Source: Acanthochromis polyacanthus | Lineage: Eukaryota > Chordata > Actinopteri > Pomacentridae | Assembly: GCF_021347895.1 (NCBI RefSeq) | Contig: NC_067124.1 | Location: 20,512,521-20,576,520 of the forward strand | DNA: 64,000 nt | Reading direction: 5' to 3' | Part shown: positions 12,699-25,478 of the stretch, one piece after another | How the letters are laid out: each line of letters begins with the position of its first letter | How positions within the stretch are numbered: position 1 is the stretch's first letter | Program-made: the position numbers and the translations under genes | The notes under the pieces: generated by a model | What the model saw: the letters and a program-made list of their open reading frames with translations, nothing else | Databases searched by the model: none | What the model was told of the DNA's origin: nothing

Positions 12699-15600
12699 GA
12701 TACAGAATATACTGTATTATATTATACAATGACTTTTTTTCAGACAGCATTTACTTAGACTAGTTTAGATAGACAGTCTGACTAGTCAGCAGAATCCTAC
12801 AAATATTTTGTGTTCTGAACTCACTGAATAAATATTTAATAAATATAGGGGAGATTCAGCTTCATCAATAACTCTTGACAATATTGTCTTAATTCCTGTC
12901 TTGGTATTTGTCTTTTGGATTCTGCTTGCCCAGTGTTGCCTGAATCCCTAGCGCAATGGGGGAAATGACAAATCTGTTAGCTGTATTGTTTTGACCGAGT
13001 CGTCTCTACCTTAAAACATAGCGTACAACTGTAGTACAAGCTGCCTCCTAAAATAACCGCAGACTGTTGATGAGCAGCAGGGAACCTCAGGCTCAAACTA
13101 TACACATCTGTCAGGCAGGTTTGAGCAAAACTATGTTGCATTATTAATGACGTACCGCTTGGAGGCTAAGCCTCAGGATGACATCTGTCAAAGAGCAACA
13201 CATCTCTTTCTACGTTGGGGTACTTCAGTCCAGCTTGACGTGCAGGGAGGTGCATGCTTTGGGAGTTTATCTAAGTTGACCTTCACTTTCCTCAAGCTTT
13301 ATTCATCACCATATTTCTAAGTAATTTCTAACATTACTATTCCTTTTCTCTGTGCGGCTTTATGCTGCTTTGTCAGACAACACACTTGAGGCTATTTTAG
13401 AACTCATTAGTTTAATTGGCAATAAACTGCAATTATTTTTGCAGCTGCAAACTGCATTTCTAAGCTACTACACTCACTGTTGGACTAGCAAATGAAAAGA
13501 ATGCCAGCGCCAGCTTTCCTGGATTTCTCCCTCTCCGTCCTGTGTGGAGTGATAATAATTACTGCTCAGGGGGTGGGCAAGTTCATCTAAAAAGTTCCCC
13601 CTGCACCAAAAGAGTCGATTTCTTCTCCCCCGGTTTAATAATAATACATTTGTAGGCTTGTCTGTGGCTTCCATGACTCAATAAAAATAGATGAATAAAT
13701 AATAAGCTCAATTGAAGGCACTTGGTCAACATTCATGCTCCAGCTTCTTCTCCTTTACACAGAACACTCCCTAATCCCTGCTCACATGAATTATTCATAC
13801 ATTTAGGAATGCAAGTGTGTGGTTGGAAACCTAACTGATGAAAGGGAATTGTACACACAAAGACATTATAGTAGGTATACTCACAGTCAAGGTTTTAGAA
13901 AATACAAGTAGTATGTTCAATGATACGATCAGAAACAGTGCCTACACATAAAATATAAATATTCTTAATTTGAAAAAAAGAACTAAAAAAAACTGCACTG
14001 AAAACTGTGTGCAATAAACAATGAAGGTGGAAGGAGACAATTATATTAGTGAAAAAAAGTGAATTAACTGAAAGATCAAAACTCATTTGAGACCACTTAA
14101 TGGCCACCCACCTGAGTGTATAATGTACCACAAAGAGGTACAAGGGCTGGTTCAAGACTGGTGTGTCAGAGGTTGTGCAATTAACCTCTGTGAATGAGTG
14201 TTTACTGCAGAGGGATACATGAGTCGTGTGTGCGTCTCTGGTTTTGTTTTTCATGTGTGCATGTGCATGTGTGAGTATATTTCTCAGGCAATGAGACCTT
14301 GGACAGGGGAGTAATTGATTCAGAGAATCTTCAAATCAATTCTTGGACAGCTGGGGCCGAGGAGATTAGAAGTGAAGCACAGGCAGCCCAGAGTGCAGTC
14401 AGACAGGCCCCAGAGCAAACAGTAATCTCAGGATTATAGACCAGGGGGAGATGTACCTGTTTTCTCTCATTTCGTTCCCTCTTGGTCTCCCAGCAGTGAC
14501 AGTCTATATTCTCTACTAACCACTTTCCCCCAAAATGCTGCACTCCCTCTTCCATCTGTAGAGCTTTACAATAAAAAGCCGACTAAAAGCTTCTGCTAAC
14601 ATCGAAGTGCGATTTCAGTGAGCACATATGAACATAAGGCAATTGGGCAACTGATATATGCTTATAGATGACATCTGACCTTTTCATTCTCTGCAATTCC
14701 TTTAAATAAAGCTCACTGCAAAAGTAGCCAAGTCAGAGGCAAGTTTAGATTATCTGGCTATGCAGCTCAAAGGAACCACTTAACCTAATGAAGTAAATAA
14801 GGTAATGTGTTCAAAGGTCATTTGTATAATTGTTTTGGTTGGACTGACTGTAGACGAATGATGCAGTCCTTTGTCCTATGGCTGGAATATATCTCATTGC
14901 CCTTTCCAATTGATTGAATTAGATCACAAGAGTAAATGTGTCAGCTTAATGGTGGAAAAATTGGCCTTAGAAGGAGGTAAGGAGGAGTAATTTTAAAAAT
15001 AACTCTGAAACAGGCAGAACCACAGGCTGCAGTTGACATAAAGTAAAGCCCTTATAACTTTCTCTATGTGCAATATTAGCAGTTTGACTTCTGACTGTTT
15101 TTTAACTTATGAAAAATACTGTATATAAACCCCTAATTATCCAGAGTGCACAAGGTCCATGGAACGCATATTTGCATTCAAAAGCTAAATTTTAATGTGA
15201 ACTGGAAAGGAAATCCAAATCCATTATGTCATCTGCAGTATTTTCCAAAATTTTAATTGTTTCTCAGGGGATTTTAAAGAACAATGCCACAGCTCAACAT
15301 GGGCTAGTGTACTAGTGCACACTTAACAATCACTAAAACAAGATACTCTGGAAGTGAAATGAAACAGGCACAGTTTTTCTCATCACTATTTACAGAAACA
15401 GAACTGTTTGACAGAAAGCATTTAAAACTTTAAATATTGAAATTTCGCTTTATATCTCCCTACAAATGGGGAGTAAATACACCTTGACAATGACTCGCAG
15501 TGTATTTTGCTTATGACTATTTTAATAGGCTGTAGGACAACTGTTTACTCCCACGACATAGTGGCAGTTCTGGAATAAAGAGATAACATGTTTGTGAGGA

Positions 15601-18600
15601 ATAACAACAGAATGCATATCATTACAATTGAGCTGACGCTACCAAATGAGCAGTAACTATAATGGTGCATAGTCGTCTGGAACAAATGACTCACTCATGC
15701 CTGACTTATCAGTCTGTTCATCAAACTGCCTCATGTCACCCAATCATTTGGCACTGCAACTGAAAACAGTTCCAATTATAACTTGTTGACATTAAATCCA
15801 TAAGAATGGCTTTCAGGAACTCACCTTTAAATTCTGATTGAACTGAAGCTGTAGGGATTGTTGGGGTATTTCTACGAACGCAAATGACAAACATTTGCCT
15901 GTTTCAGATCCTCTGAGGTGCTTTTTTCTCTTTTATATTTTCATGAATTGAGTTTCTTTGTGTCTGTAAGTTGAACAAAAAGGCAATTTTGAGGTTGTCT
16001 TACTGGGCTCAATTAGTAGAAAAAACATCCGTCAAATAATCATAAGTTGCAGCACTAATCTACATATATCAGAAACTCTGAAGCACTCTTTTCTTTGAGA
16101 AATACGAGATCAGACCTGGAGGTCCTCTCCTCACAGTGGCTTTTTGAAAAAGCTCAAATTGAAAATGTTCTGTGTGAAGAGATTAGACGAGGAACAATAG
16201 CTGGAGGATGAATATCTCAGTCAGCATATTTCTGCTGGAGGGAGTTCAAATGAAGGCCTGTAACAAGATGAGACTTCTGTCAGCTGTGTGGTCACATTGA
16301 TGAGGATGGTGGCTCCCAAAAGGCTTAATCAAGGGGCTTGACAGGCTCTTAAGGTGATTATTGGCTGATTAGCATTACTGTAATCACAAGATGATTTCTG
16401 ATATGGAAGGGATTGTTTCTCCACAGTTCACGACCTTGGCTGAAGCATCTTCTCTGGCAAGCGTGTGAACTTATGCTGGCCAGATGAGAAAACCCCTGAC
16501 CATGTTCTGCTCGCACAGGAACATGATAAATTTAAACTTTCACCGAAGCACTGTCATAATGCATTTTGCAGCCTGTCCCTCAGTCTGACGTTCGAGCATA
16601 ATGAATCACTGGTCCTGGATAATTTACTCTTGCTATCTCTATTAGCATGGGCGTAGATCTTTGAAAGTAATAGTCAGCACTGATGTCTGGAGTTGAGTAA
16701 TAATAGCACTGAACACAGTGGAAGCTAATAGGAATAGCTTTAGTTTTGTAGGTGTTTGGTCGTGGCTAGTGTACTGGAGACCTAAACAGCTGTTACAAGT
16801 CATCCAGGGGAAAAAATAAATCTGTGTCTAAATTTTGAGCAAAAGCATCACCATGTGTGTTATTCTCCCGATTGTTCTGCAGAAATGGTAACCTTCTGGG
16901 GGGCTGCACTACAACAGCCACGAGACATGGATTAGCATTTCCTATTGATGTGAAGGTAAAGGAAGAATCGAGGGAGGATGGTGCAATCGTATCTTAGAGG
17001 GGTATAGGCTTGGAATTTTCCAGAAATCAGATGTAGAAAAAGGACGAAAAGGAGGCAGCAGGGGCTTGTGAGTAGGCATTGGTTGCAATGCACCACTCCA
17101 TGTGTGCAATGATCCAAAAAAGAGGGAGCGATCAAATCAGGAAGAGAAATTATAAGTGCTCCTTGCACAGCCTTCCACCGGAAGCCTGACAGAGCTGTGA
17201 AATTTTTATACTTGTCAGAATTTGTACCAGATGCATGACATGTAAATGAAACTGGCAACAGAACACAGCCAGTGGGCAATGGAGGCAACAGAGCTCTAAA
17301 GTTACCCTTAAATATCTAAAAGTATTACAGAGAAGAGATTTTAAATGAGTGTGCTATTGCGGCTGCTGGAGGAGTTATATTACTCTACAAAAAAAAAAAA
17401 TAGAAAATCTGTTCTGGGGGGAGGGTCGAAATTCCTGCCTCACTTGTCTAACATTGCCAGTGGCAGTCAAAAAATCAATAAGTCCAAAATAAGACTTCAA
17501 AAATAAAACCCTTTTGATTACTCCCACGTCACCAATAACTTCTGCAAACACTGTCCTTAGCCACCCGGCCTCAGATAGTGTGACATAATGTCTAAAATGA
17601 CCTACAGCTGAAGAAGCAGCCCTTAAAGAGAGAGAGAGGGAGGAGTTTGCACTTGAAAAAAAAAATCTACATCTATCACACAAGTTCTCCTCCAGGTCCT
17701 TGATTAGCATGTTGCAACACAAACAACATAATAGTACTGTAAATCTAACCATTGATAACAGAGTTTTCTCTGGCTGACATGTGGCTTTTTAAGCAGCATC
17801 CAGGGGCAGAGCAAAGATTTGGCTTTAACATGAGGTGTTTCGGTCACACCGCATTGTACAGGATTTAGGCAGGTGTGGCTTTCATCATGCATATGCTGGC
17901 TGGCAAATCCTCCAAAGTGGAATTCTGTGGGAGGATTTCTGCTGGCAGAGAAAGGTGGCAGCAATTCAAAAACAAAATGAAAAAAGAAAACAAAATCCTG
18001 AGCACCATCTCATGATGAACACAGCTCCATCTTCTGCTTAAAATATATAACTGAAATGTAGATTACATGTGGGTTTTCAGGGCATCATTTTGTGACACGT
18101 ACTATCATTCCTTCCTGCGCCCACTTTCTTTCAACTAGTCTTGCACAAAAATATAGTTTATACAGTTTAAATCCCAGAGTGACTTTCAAGAAGACACCTG
18201 AACTTTTATTCAGTCCGGGCGGTTGCAAAGAGCTCAAGCAAAATAGTGAAAGCAATAAAGTGAGAATTTTTCAGGTCACAAAAAGGTGAGTTGCACCCAT
18301 TACTCAAAAACCTGCTGTTCATCTTTGATGGATTCCTTCCGATATGACTGCTGAACATGGAGTCAGCAACACACTTCCAGAAAGAGTTTTTTTTTTTTTT
18401 TAATCGAACTCCAGTGCGGGCCTGCTGAAATATCTCACCGTGACATGCCATGCTTCATGGATGACCAGTGGTCCAGAGCCAGACAAGAAAATCAGACCAG
18501 TAATACAAGGCACATCACTGATTCTATTTTAGTAAATCGATTGAATACAGTCCTGCACAAAGCATGACACAAATCTGATTAGTGAAGAATTATTCCTCTT

Positions 18601-18750
18601 TGATTAGACACTAATCCCTATTTTATTTGAATATTCCTGTTTGTTTGTTAAATCCTTCAAGAAATTCGCTTTTCACATACTTGTGAAATCTTCAGGCTCA
18701 CCAATGCATTTGATATTAGTAGATTCTTATGCATTCATGCAGCCACTCTC

Positions 18751-18776
18751 ACCCCCCACCCCCCACCCCCCCCCTC
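18751..18776. repeat. C-rich low-complexity tract
   Basis: Twenty-six bases, nearly all C with a few A and one T. It is a low-complexity tract, and such runs often vary in length or are misread in assembly. Confidence 0.9.
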
Positions 18777-19086
18777 CACAATTTTCAGGATTGGGAGCAC
18801 ATTAGCGTGATTAGCAGGTGGCCCCAAATGTTGATTAATGTGATTTGATACAGGGAGATAATTCTGCCTGATGCCTAATATTTAGCTGATCCAAAAGACA
18901 ATGGACATTAATTATCATTGTTACTAATGCTTCTGGCATGAAATGTTCTCATTACCTATTCCCATCTAATTTAACACCAGGAACGGCAGAGGGAGAAAAA
19001 AAGAGAGGCACATGCAGAGGGAGAGATGAGGTGGGGGTGGGTGAATGAATTTAACCTGTAAGAGACAGAATGAGACAGATCAAGAA

Positions 19087-19156
19087 GATAGATAGATGGA
19101 TGGATGGATGGATGGATAGATGGATAGATGGATGGATAGATGGATAGATAGATAGA
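19087..19156. repeat. GATA/GGAT tetranucleotide microsatellite
   Basis: About 70 bp of interleaved GATA and GGAT units, alternating in blocks of both types. It is a typical vertebrate microsatellite and likely length-variable. Confidence 0.95.
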
Positions 19157-20314
19157 ACACACAAACTTGACAGTTTTACTCTTGCATTGTTGCAGTGAGA
19201 AAGACTAGAAACTACAGCATATCAGTCTCAGTAGTGCCAGTAGTTGCAGTGCACACTGCTTCAATTTGTGGAGAAAGCTTCATATGTTGACAGTGCCTTG
19301 GGACTATTGTCAAGCTATGATTAGACATGGGGAAAGGGTTTGATAAGCTGTGAATTTACACAAACCTGAGTATAGTGTTGCTGCCGAAGAGAGACTGTGA
19401 AGATTTCGACTCAGTAAGTGATAGAGAACACATTTTGAGCCTGTAGTACAAGACCTTTTGTTATGCTGAAGTCAAATAACCGATAGCTAGGCAGAGCTTA
19501 GAAAGGGCCTCTCCTTGAGATGACAGAAGACCTGCACAATGCCTCCCATCCAGCATTCAATGGGAAAACAATAAACAAGCCTGCGGGGAGGGGACGGGGA
19601 GATTGATGGGCATGCAGTTCTGATCGCTCAACCAACAGAAACTCACTTTACCAGTTCTGTGCTTTATGCACATTTGTGTTTATGAAATTGCAATCGATTG
19701 TTTCAATTACATGCGCGGCTGGACCATAACGTTGTCACAATTGATGTGCTACTCTGAGTCAACCTTTGTAAAAAGCATTGGAATTGTGAGCAGTGTGAAA
19801 AAAGTTCTTTTCAGACTGTCTTTTTTTTAAAAATCACATCCCACTATAGGTTGAAGTGATGAAGGCTATGAATGAGACTATGGAGGTAAATATTGAGACG
19901 TCTGGGACAAGAAAGTTGTAGTCTTTGTACTGACCCTCATCTGTGCGAACAAGCTTTGGGTAGCGACCATAAGAAATAGATCATGGGTTGAAGCAGGTGA
20001 AATTAGGTTTCTCTGTTGGGTGGCCAGGCTCTTTCCTCATGACAGCGCAAAGATTTCATTGATCTGGAAGGACCTTGGAGTCAAACCACTATTTCTCCAA
20101 ACTGAAGTGAGCCATGTACTGTAATGTAGCTAGGGCACCTGGTAAAACAAACAAACAAAAAAAACATCTTTGCGGTTGACCTCCTTTGTAAGTCACTGGA
20201 GTCATGACTTGCTGGACAGATGATATTTTAATAGAAAGTTTATGATGCTGTTCAGTGTATGATCAAATCAGTCACTGAGTAAACTTCTGATTAAAAGCCA
20301 CATTAATGACCAAG

Positions 20315-20800
20315 TCAATCAATCAATCAATCAAAGTTTATTTATATAGCCCTCTACAACAGCCTGAAGGGTGACCAAAGAGCTTCACAGTAAACCAAGA
20401 AAATAACTTAAAACCGGACAAACAATCACACTCATTCACACCTATGGGCAAATTTAGAATTATCAATTAACCTCAGCATATTTTTGGACTGTTGGAGGAA
20501 ACCCACGTATGCACAGGGAGAACATGCAAAGTCCATGCAGAAAGACCCTGGGAAAGCTGGGATGCAAACCGGGGATCTTCTGGCTACAAGGCGAAAAGTG
20601 CAAACCACCACTCCACTGTTCAGCCCAGAAAATATACAATAAAACAATAAAATAAACAGCAATAAAACAGCACTATAATATAACATCTAAAAGAAATATA
20701 AGTATAAAATGTCATCATGGTCGCTAGATATGAAAAGTCATTTTAAACAGGAAGGTTTTGAGTTGTGATTTAAAAAGACCTAAGCTATAAGGTTTGCTAA
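20315..20800 (-). repeat. Composite fish interspersed repeat with TCAA array
   Basis: It begins with five TCAA units then AAGTTTATTTATATAGCC, the start of a very common fish repeat. At 20440-20625 it holds the TTTTTGGACTGTTGGAGGAAACC and GGGAGAACATGCAAA words of another widespread fish repeat, here in minus orientation. It continues to about 20800 with text (AACAGGAAGGTTTTGAGTTG) known from longer copies of the same family. It has no coding capacity. The orientation is assigned by the usual tail end and is approximate. Confidence 0.65.
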
Positions 20801-20872
20801 TTACTGGCTTGAAATTCATTGAAAAACCACAAAACCTCTGTGACAAACAATAATTCTGTTGCAGAAATGTGC

Positions 20873-20960
20873 TTGGGGGTGCAGCAGTTAACACTGAAGC
20901 TTCACAGCTACGAGGCCCTCGACTGGTCAGCCTTTCTATGTGGAGTTTGCACTTCAAATC
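20873..20960 (+). repeat. Inverted second copy of part of the 20440-20625 repeat
   Basis: The + strand reads GGGTGCAGCAGTTAACACTG, then CTTCACAGCTACGAGG, then CCTTTCTATGTGGAGTTTGCA. This is the opposite strand of the same repeat unit that lies in minus orientation at 20440-20625. It is strongly diverged. Confidence 0.5.
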
Positions 20961-21017
20961 ACAGGGGGATTAGCCCAGCTGCGCTAGACAACCCACGGCA
21001 ACAAATTTAATTCTCTG

Positions 21018-21515
21018 CCAGGGTCAGTCTAGTTACCCTCGGTAACCCTCAAGGTTGGATTCTCCTAAAACTGGCCGACGAATCACCATGAAGTGTAGAG
21101 TCAGAAGGCGGGTGTAACTAAGTGACGACAGAGGCACGACGATTCTGACAGAAACAACCAGAAACAACCATAGAAACAAGGATAGACAAGAAGATGGCTG
21201 CGCACAATAAACAGTTATCTTTAGACTCGGCTTTGGCCACAGCCCTTAAAGATTTGAAGCTAAAATTCAACTTGAAAGATAAGCAAAGGATAAGATAAGA
21301 AAGATAAATAAGGCTTCACCGAACTCCCGCATCCTCTGATTTCCAGCGCTCTAGGAACTATGTCAGCCTGTTCATTGCACTGATTGGTTGTATACCTACC
21401 CAATTGCTGCAGAGTGATTTGAAAGACAACCTTTTAGCCCGCCTCCCTCCCTGTCGAGAGTTCCTAGACCCTTGCGTCTTCAGACCTGGGTCTAGCGCGG
21501 CTAGGTTACAGGGGG
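21018..21515 (+). repeat. CpG-rich interspersed repeat, possible transposon remnant
   Basis: CpG content and base composition differ from the AT-rich flanks. The region opens with CAGGGTCAGTCTAGTTACCC and closes near CCTGGGTCTAGCGCGGCTAGG, which share CTAG-containing words but are not clean inverted repeats. It contains a short coding-like start (21194-21298). It resembles dispersed fish sequences that carry RecQ-like helicase ORFs, but I place this only by recall. Confidence 0.4.
21194..21298 (+). pseudogene. Possible start of a RecQ-helicase-like ORF, truncated
   Basis: An ATG begins 34 codons ending in a stop. The peptide contains SLDSALATALKDLKLKFNLK and then DKQR. The pattern SLD-AL---LK-LKL-F-LK-KQ resembles the N-terminal lead-in of dispersed RecQ-like helicases in fish genomes, which precedes a KKDVF-LPTGYGKS Walker motif. 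Here the frame stops before any Walker A motif, and the downstream DNA has no helicase motif that I can see. It would be a dead 5' remnant. The match is short and could be chance. Confidence 0.35.
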
Positions 21516-24500
21516 ATTGCAGTGATGCACATTTCGACAACCTTAGTATATTTAGGTATGAAGTTCACATTGGGCAAACTTGAAATGCACTATTTGGACA
21601 ACACTCAGTACAGGATATTGGTATGATTATATTGCTAAAAATGGTCACAACATTGATCTTTTCATATTCACGGTCATGTGTTTTAGTTACCTGCCCTATC
21701 CATATCATAGTCTCTAATAACCTTTTGGAGACAGGGTAAACTATTAAACTGAAAGAAATCAAATCTTCTTCTTGGTAGAAACTATTTAGTTACTGAGGAA
21801 AGGCGATCTTGGCTGCACTGCACTGTTAATTACTGCAAGCATGGCTGGGATGAGCACCAAAAATATGGATGGATGGCTTTATTCGGCTATGGATGATTTA
21901 GATCAAGTGTACTATGCATAATAAGTTTAAAGTCCCCTTGATGAGCGCTTTCCCAAATGTTGTCATTGCCATTTTATTGCTCTCCAGAGTGGATGATGCC
22001 ATTTGGGTATAGCAGCTCCATCCTTCCTGAAATTAAGGGTGAATTACATAATTTGAAGAGACAAATGTTTACATTTGTCACACCCGTGTGTGCTAAGATA
22101 AGTGCTGCTGCTTTTAAGTGCAATTATTGCACCTTGCAAAAAGACTAAACAACTCCATAGATTATCAATGACAGAAAGATAGAGAAATCTATTTACACAT
22201 AATAAAGGAATGTATTTTGTGGTGTAGCTCTATCATGTAACTCACCGTTAATTACTACTGCTGCACCTGTGTTTGATTACTGTAGATGATTTCTGGGTTC
22301 ATATATGTGCCAGCACAGCCTGTCAAGACAGCTCTTCATCCATAATAGGGTAGCAATTAACTGCTCTGTGCCAAAATGAAGCAATACAGTGCTTGTGGAA
22401 TTTAGCTTTTGCACCTCGTTAGCAGCAAACTTAAGGCAAAGACGGCCTGTTGGTCAGTCAACATCTTCTGCTCTACATGGTCAAGAACAAGAAATCCCAG
22501 ATTTCTGCACAGATTGCCGTGAAGTTCCATGGTTTTTCCATGACAAGGGCGAGGGCAAGGAATTGCATGATTTATATGACATTTACTATTCATGATCCAT
22601 AGGGGATGAATTCATATGGGCCACAAATAGGGGAAAAAAAATATCATCAGGTCAAGGTTCTAAAATAAAAATCAGATTTCTACTACTGTCATATTTTGGC
22701 TGAAAGGACACGTTTGTAAAAAAGATAGCTTATATTCAAATTGTCAGATTACCATGACATTTACAGAGCATGCTACTGCCCAAGCAATCTCAGCACAGAC
22801 ATTTCCGTTTTATCCCCAACAACTGGTAAGGCACAATTAAGCAATACAAAGATATAATGTTGTTTCTGCTTATCCAAATAATGCGAATGGCACTGTACAA
22901 ACATTTTTAAGCTTCTTGTATAGTATTTTTTTTTGTTTCATGTTGTGTGACAGGTTGCAAACTCTGTGTATGAAGTAAACAATCATGTTCGCTCCATCAG
23001 CTCTCACTCTCTTGCTAATGATCATGATGACTGAAACAGTATTTGCCTTCATGCATCATACCAGACATTCTCAGTATTACTCTGATTTCTGTATGTTTTT
23101 GTTGTCATTGTTAACGATTTGGACTAAAATAAATCAAAAACATTCATTGTGGGACTTCTTGTTTCATTATTTAGGAGACCAGTGAGACTTTACCTGTAAT
23201 TAAGGGCAGTAAATTATACTTGACTCAACTAGAAATCCCCCCCAGGCTGCCTAAATGTTCAGCATATTGTGATGGCTCCCCTGTGGTAATGTATCTTTGC
23301 ATAGTTATAGTACACTGACAAAATGTTTAACATTGAATGCACCCCATGAGTAAAATAATAAATTAAAAAAAAACTCATTCTCAGCTTGTTTGTCCTTTCC
23401 CACAGCATTCAACTCCACTCCTTCACCCAAAGTCTTTCAATTTACTGAGGTAGCACTAAGGTGTTGATTGAAATTTCATTGACTGTACACAAATCCCCGG
23501 CCTCTAATCCCCATAATTCCAGCAAATTGTATTGTCATTAACCACTCACTGGCTGGTAAATACAAATCCTTTCACCTTTCACTTTCTAGTCCATGGATAA
23601 TTGCTGTATCCTCTGCTCAGAAGCATTCCCATGGGGAGGACCAAGCACATACAGGAAACCGGCGCTGTTGGTCTTGACAATGTAATATGGACTTACAGTA
23701 TACTGGAGATCACTCGGCAGTGGAAGGAAGTGTCTTGTACGGGTCTGCCAGCGCTGACAGAGCAGACACACTAGCTAATTAGACCTTTACAACCTCCCAG
23801 TGGTGGAACACTTAAATGTCTGGTCTTTGAGTTGAAGCTCCTCTCTTTAAGGCTGTTCCCTGGTGAAGCCGGAATTTGCACTCTGGTTTATTTGATAAAA
23901 TGGAGGATGCTGACTTTAAGCTGAAGCTCTTCTGCTCTGACAGTACAGATGTTGCAATATGAGGTAACATGAGGACAGTAAAATGAATGCGTGAAAGGGT
24001 AACACATTTTAAAAGAAAAGATCACCAGTGACATAGTTTTCCTGGCAATCAATTGCAATAAACCCCATCGTCATTTCAAAGAATATTAAAAGTAAACGAA
24101 ATCAGCCATTGTACTTCATTAGACTATACAGATGCAGCAACTGAAATGAAATGTATGTGCTTGTCAGGTCACTTCCTTTTATTGACTGCATAAGTTAAAG
24201 AGGAGCACTCAGTTGCACAACTTCCCACGGGGCTTTCAGGTAATACCACCATGAACAACGCAGGTTAATTAATTCCCAAGATGCTTGTATTGGTCCATGA
24301 CAACTATTTTCAGAGAGATTTAGTTAACAACAAAGCAGAATCCAAAATTGCTGATCAGGTACTGATGAGGACCATTTCTGCAGATGGAGCATCAGTGGAA
24401 GAAGCATTTTTTGTAGACGAAGCAAAAATATTGTGTGATGCAGCCTTATTTTCTTTCTCAACGAAACTGCGCTGGAAACCTTTGGAAATCTGCTGGTTTA

Positions 24501-25041
24501 ACTTTCATAAGGGGATCCTTATGTTCAGACTATATCATTAATTATCAAAAATCCAAGTCAGAACTTCCATTGAAAATGTAATTATTTAATTCTCCTAAGT
24601 CTTTCTTCAGTGTTAAGATTATTTTGTTTATAGCTACATCCAAGAAAAAAAAATTCCCACCAGAGATCAAGACCTTAACTCTCATGAGTGCTTTTTTTTT
24701 CTTCTTCAAAGATTCACATAAGAACCTCAGCTAGCACTGATGGAGCTTATAGAACTCTCACATGTACTTCTTTAGCTCAAGGCATAAATGTCCATATTTG
24801 CTATAAAGGAACATGTTTAACAGAGAGTTGAGTTGGGGCTAGGGGAAAAAAAAAACAAAAAACTAAACAACATTAGTGTCATAATCACATCACCAATGTC
24901 ATTGGATGGATTCTCTTTTAGGTGTCTCAAACCTCAGGCTGCGAATCATTGGAATAGCCTGAGTAAACAGACCTACAGGAAGGAAAAAAGCACCATCATT
25001 TCCCACATCCCCTTAAAACTAAATTATTGATCATAATTACC
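21516..25041. other. Noncoding stretch without recognised gene
   Basis: Only short ORFs without domains (longest 86 codons at 24281-24541). No clear transposon, RNA gene or tandem array was found apart from small homopolymer runs. Confidence 0.5.
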
Positions 25042-25078
25042 TCCACCAAGGAGGTTATGTGACACCCGGCATTTGTGT

Positions 25079-25100
25079 GTCTGTCTGTCTGTCTGTCTGT
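25079..25100. repeat. GTCT tetranucleotide array
   Basis: Five to six GTCT units inside the interspersed repeat at 25042-25478. Copies of that repeat in fish commonly carry such an array, so this is part of the element rather than a separate microsatellite. Confidence 0.85.
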
Positions 25101-25317
25101 TTGTTAGCAAGATAACTCAAAAAAGCCTGGGCGGATTCAGATGAAATTTTGAGGGGATGTAGACTATGGTAAGAGGAAGAGCTGATTTAATTTTGGTGGC
25201 AATCCGGGAAGGATCCTGGATTCTGGATCACTTTGAATTTTTTAGTATGTTTTATTATCGGTCCAAAATATGACAAAAACATCATAGGTTAGTATGTCGT
25301 CCAACAAATTAAAGCAA

Positions 25318-25438
25318 GGTGTCCAGATAGCTCAACTGGTTAAGAAGGTGATTTGTAAACAGAACTGTGTCAGAGACACAGGTTCAATTCCAGCTCATGA
25401 TCCTTTACTGCATGGGTTTCCTGTTTTCCTCTCTATCC
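25318..25438 (+). mobile_element. tRNA-derived SINE inserted in an older repeat
   Basis: The sequence has a tRNA-like A box (TAGCTCAACTGGTTA, about 25328-25342) and B box (GGTTCAATTCC, 25381-25391), followed by GCTCATGATCCTTTACTGCATG and a pyrimidine-rich TTTCCTGTTTTCCTCTCTATCC tail. This is the layout of tRNA-derived fish SINEs. It lacks the cloverleaf of a working tRNA. It shares the CTGCATG block and tail style with the SINE at 54018-54205. Confidence 0.7.
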
Positions 25439-25478
25439 TTGGCGGAGGTCTGCATTCTATGAGTGCTTTTCTAGTTGA

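Larger units (their letters stand above)
12699..20314. other. Noncoding stretch with simple repeats only
   Basis: No gene was recognised. The longest minus frames (119 codons at 13895-14254, 118 at 16932-17288, 125 at 17375-17752) lack known motifs. Simple sequence includes a poly-T run near 18388, a C-rich tract at 18751-18776 and a GATA/GGAT array at 19087-19156. The DNA at 18780-18960 looks like a possible conserved regulatory element. Confidence 0.5.
25042..25478 (+). repeat. Fish interspersed repeat with GTCT array, split by a SINE
   Basis: The left part starts CCACCAAGGAGGTTATGTG, passes a GTCT array (25079-25100), and continues with GGCGGATTCAGATGAAATTTTGAGG and GGATCCTGGATTCTGGATCA-type text. 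The right part resumes at about 25439 with TTGGCGGAGGTCTGCATTCT and GAGTGCTTTTCTAGTT. The two halves form one widespread fish repeat; the piece between them is a SINE. It has no coding potential. Repeat class is not assigned. Confidence 0.7.

Noticed and set aside
17375..17752. 125-codon minus ORF
   Set aside because: No domain and low-complexity stretches (poly-F, S-L repeats) from purine and pyrimidine tracts.
19087..19156. CRISPR-like array
   Set aside because: It is a plain tetranucleotide microsatellite with no spacers.
24833..25030. LINE C-terminal remnant (ANHWNSLSKQ)
   Set aside because: Only one short word resembles LWNSLP. The surrounding frames do not continue the L2 pattern.
25318..25391. 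tRNA gene
   Set aside because: A and B boxes are present, but there is no cloverleaf or acceptor stem, and a SINE tail follows.
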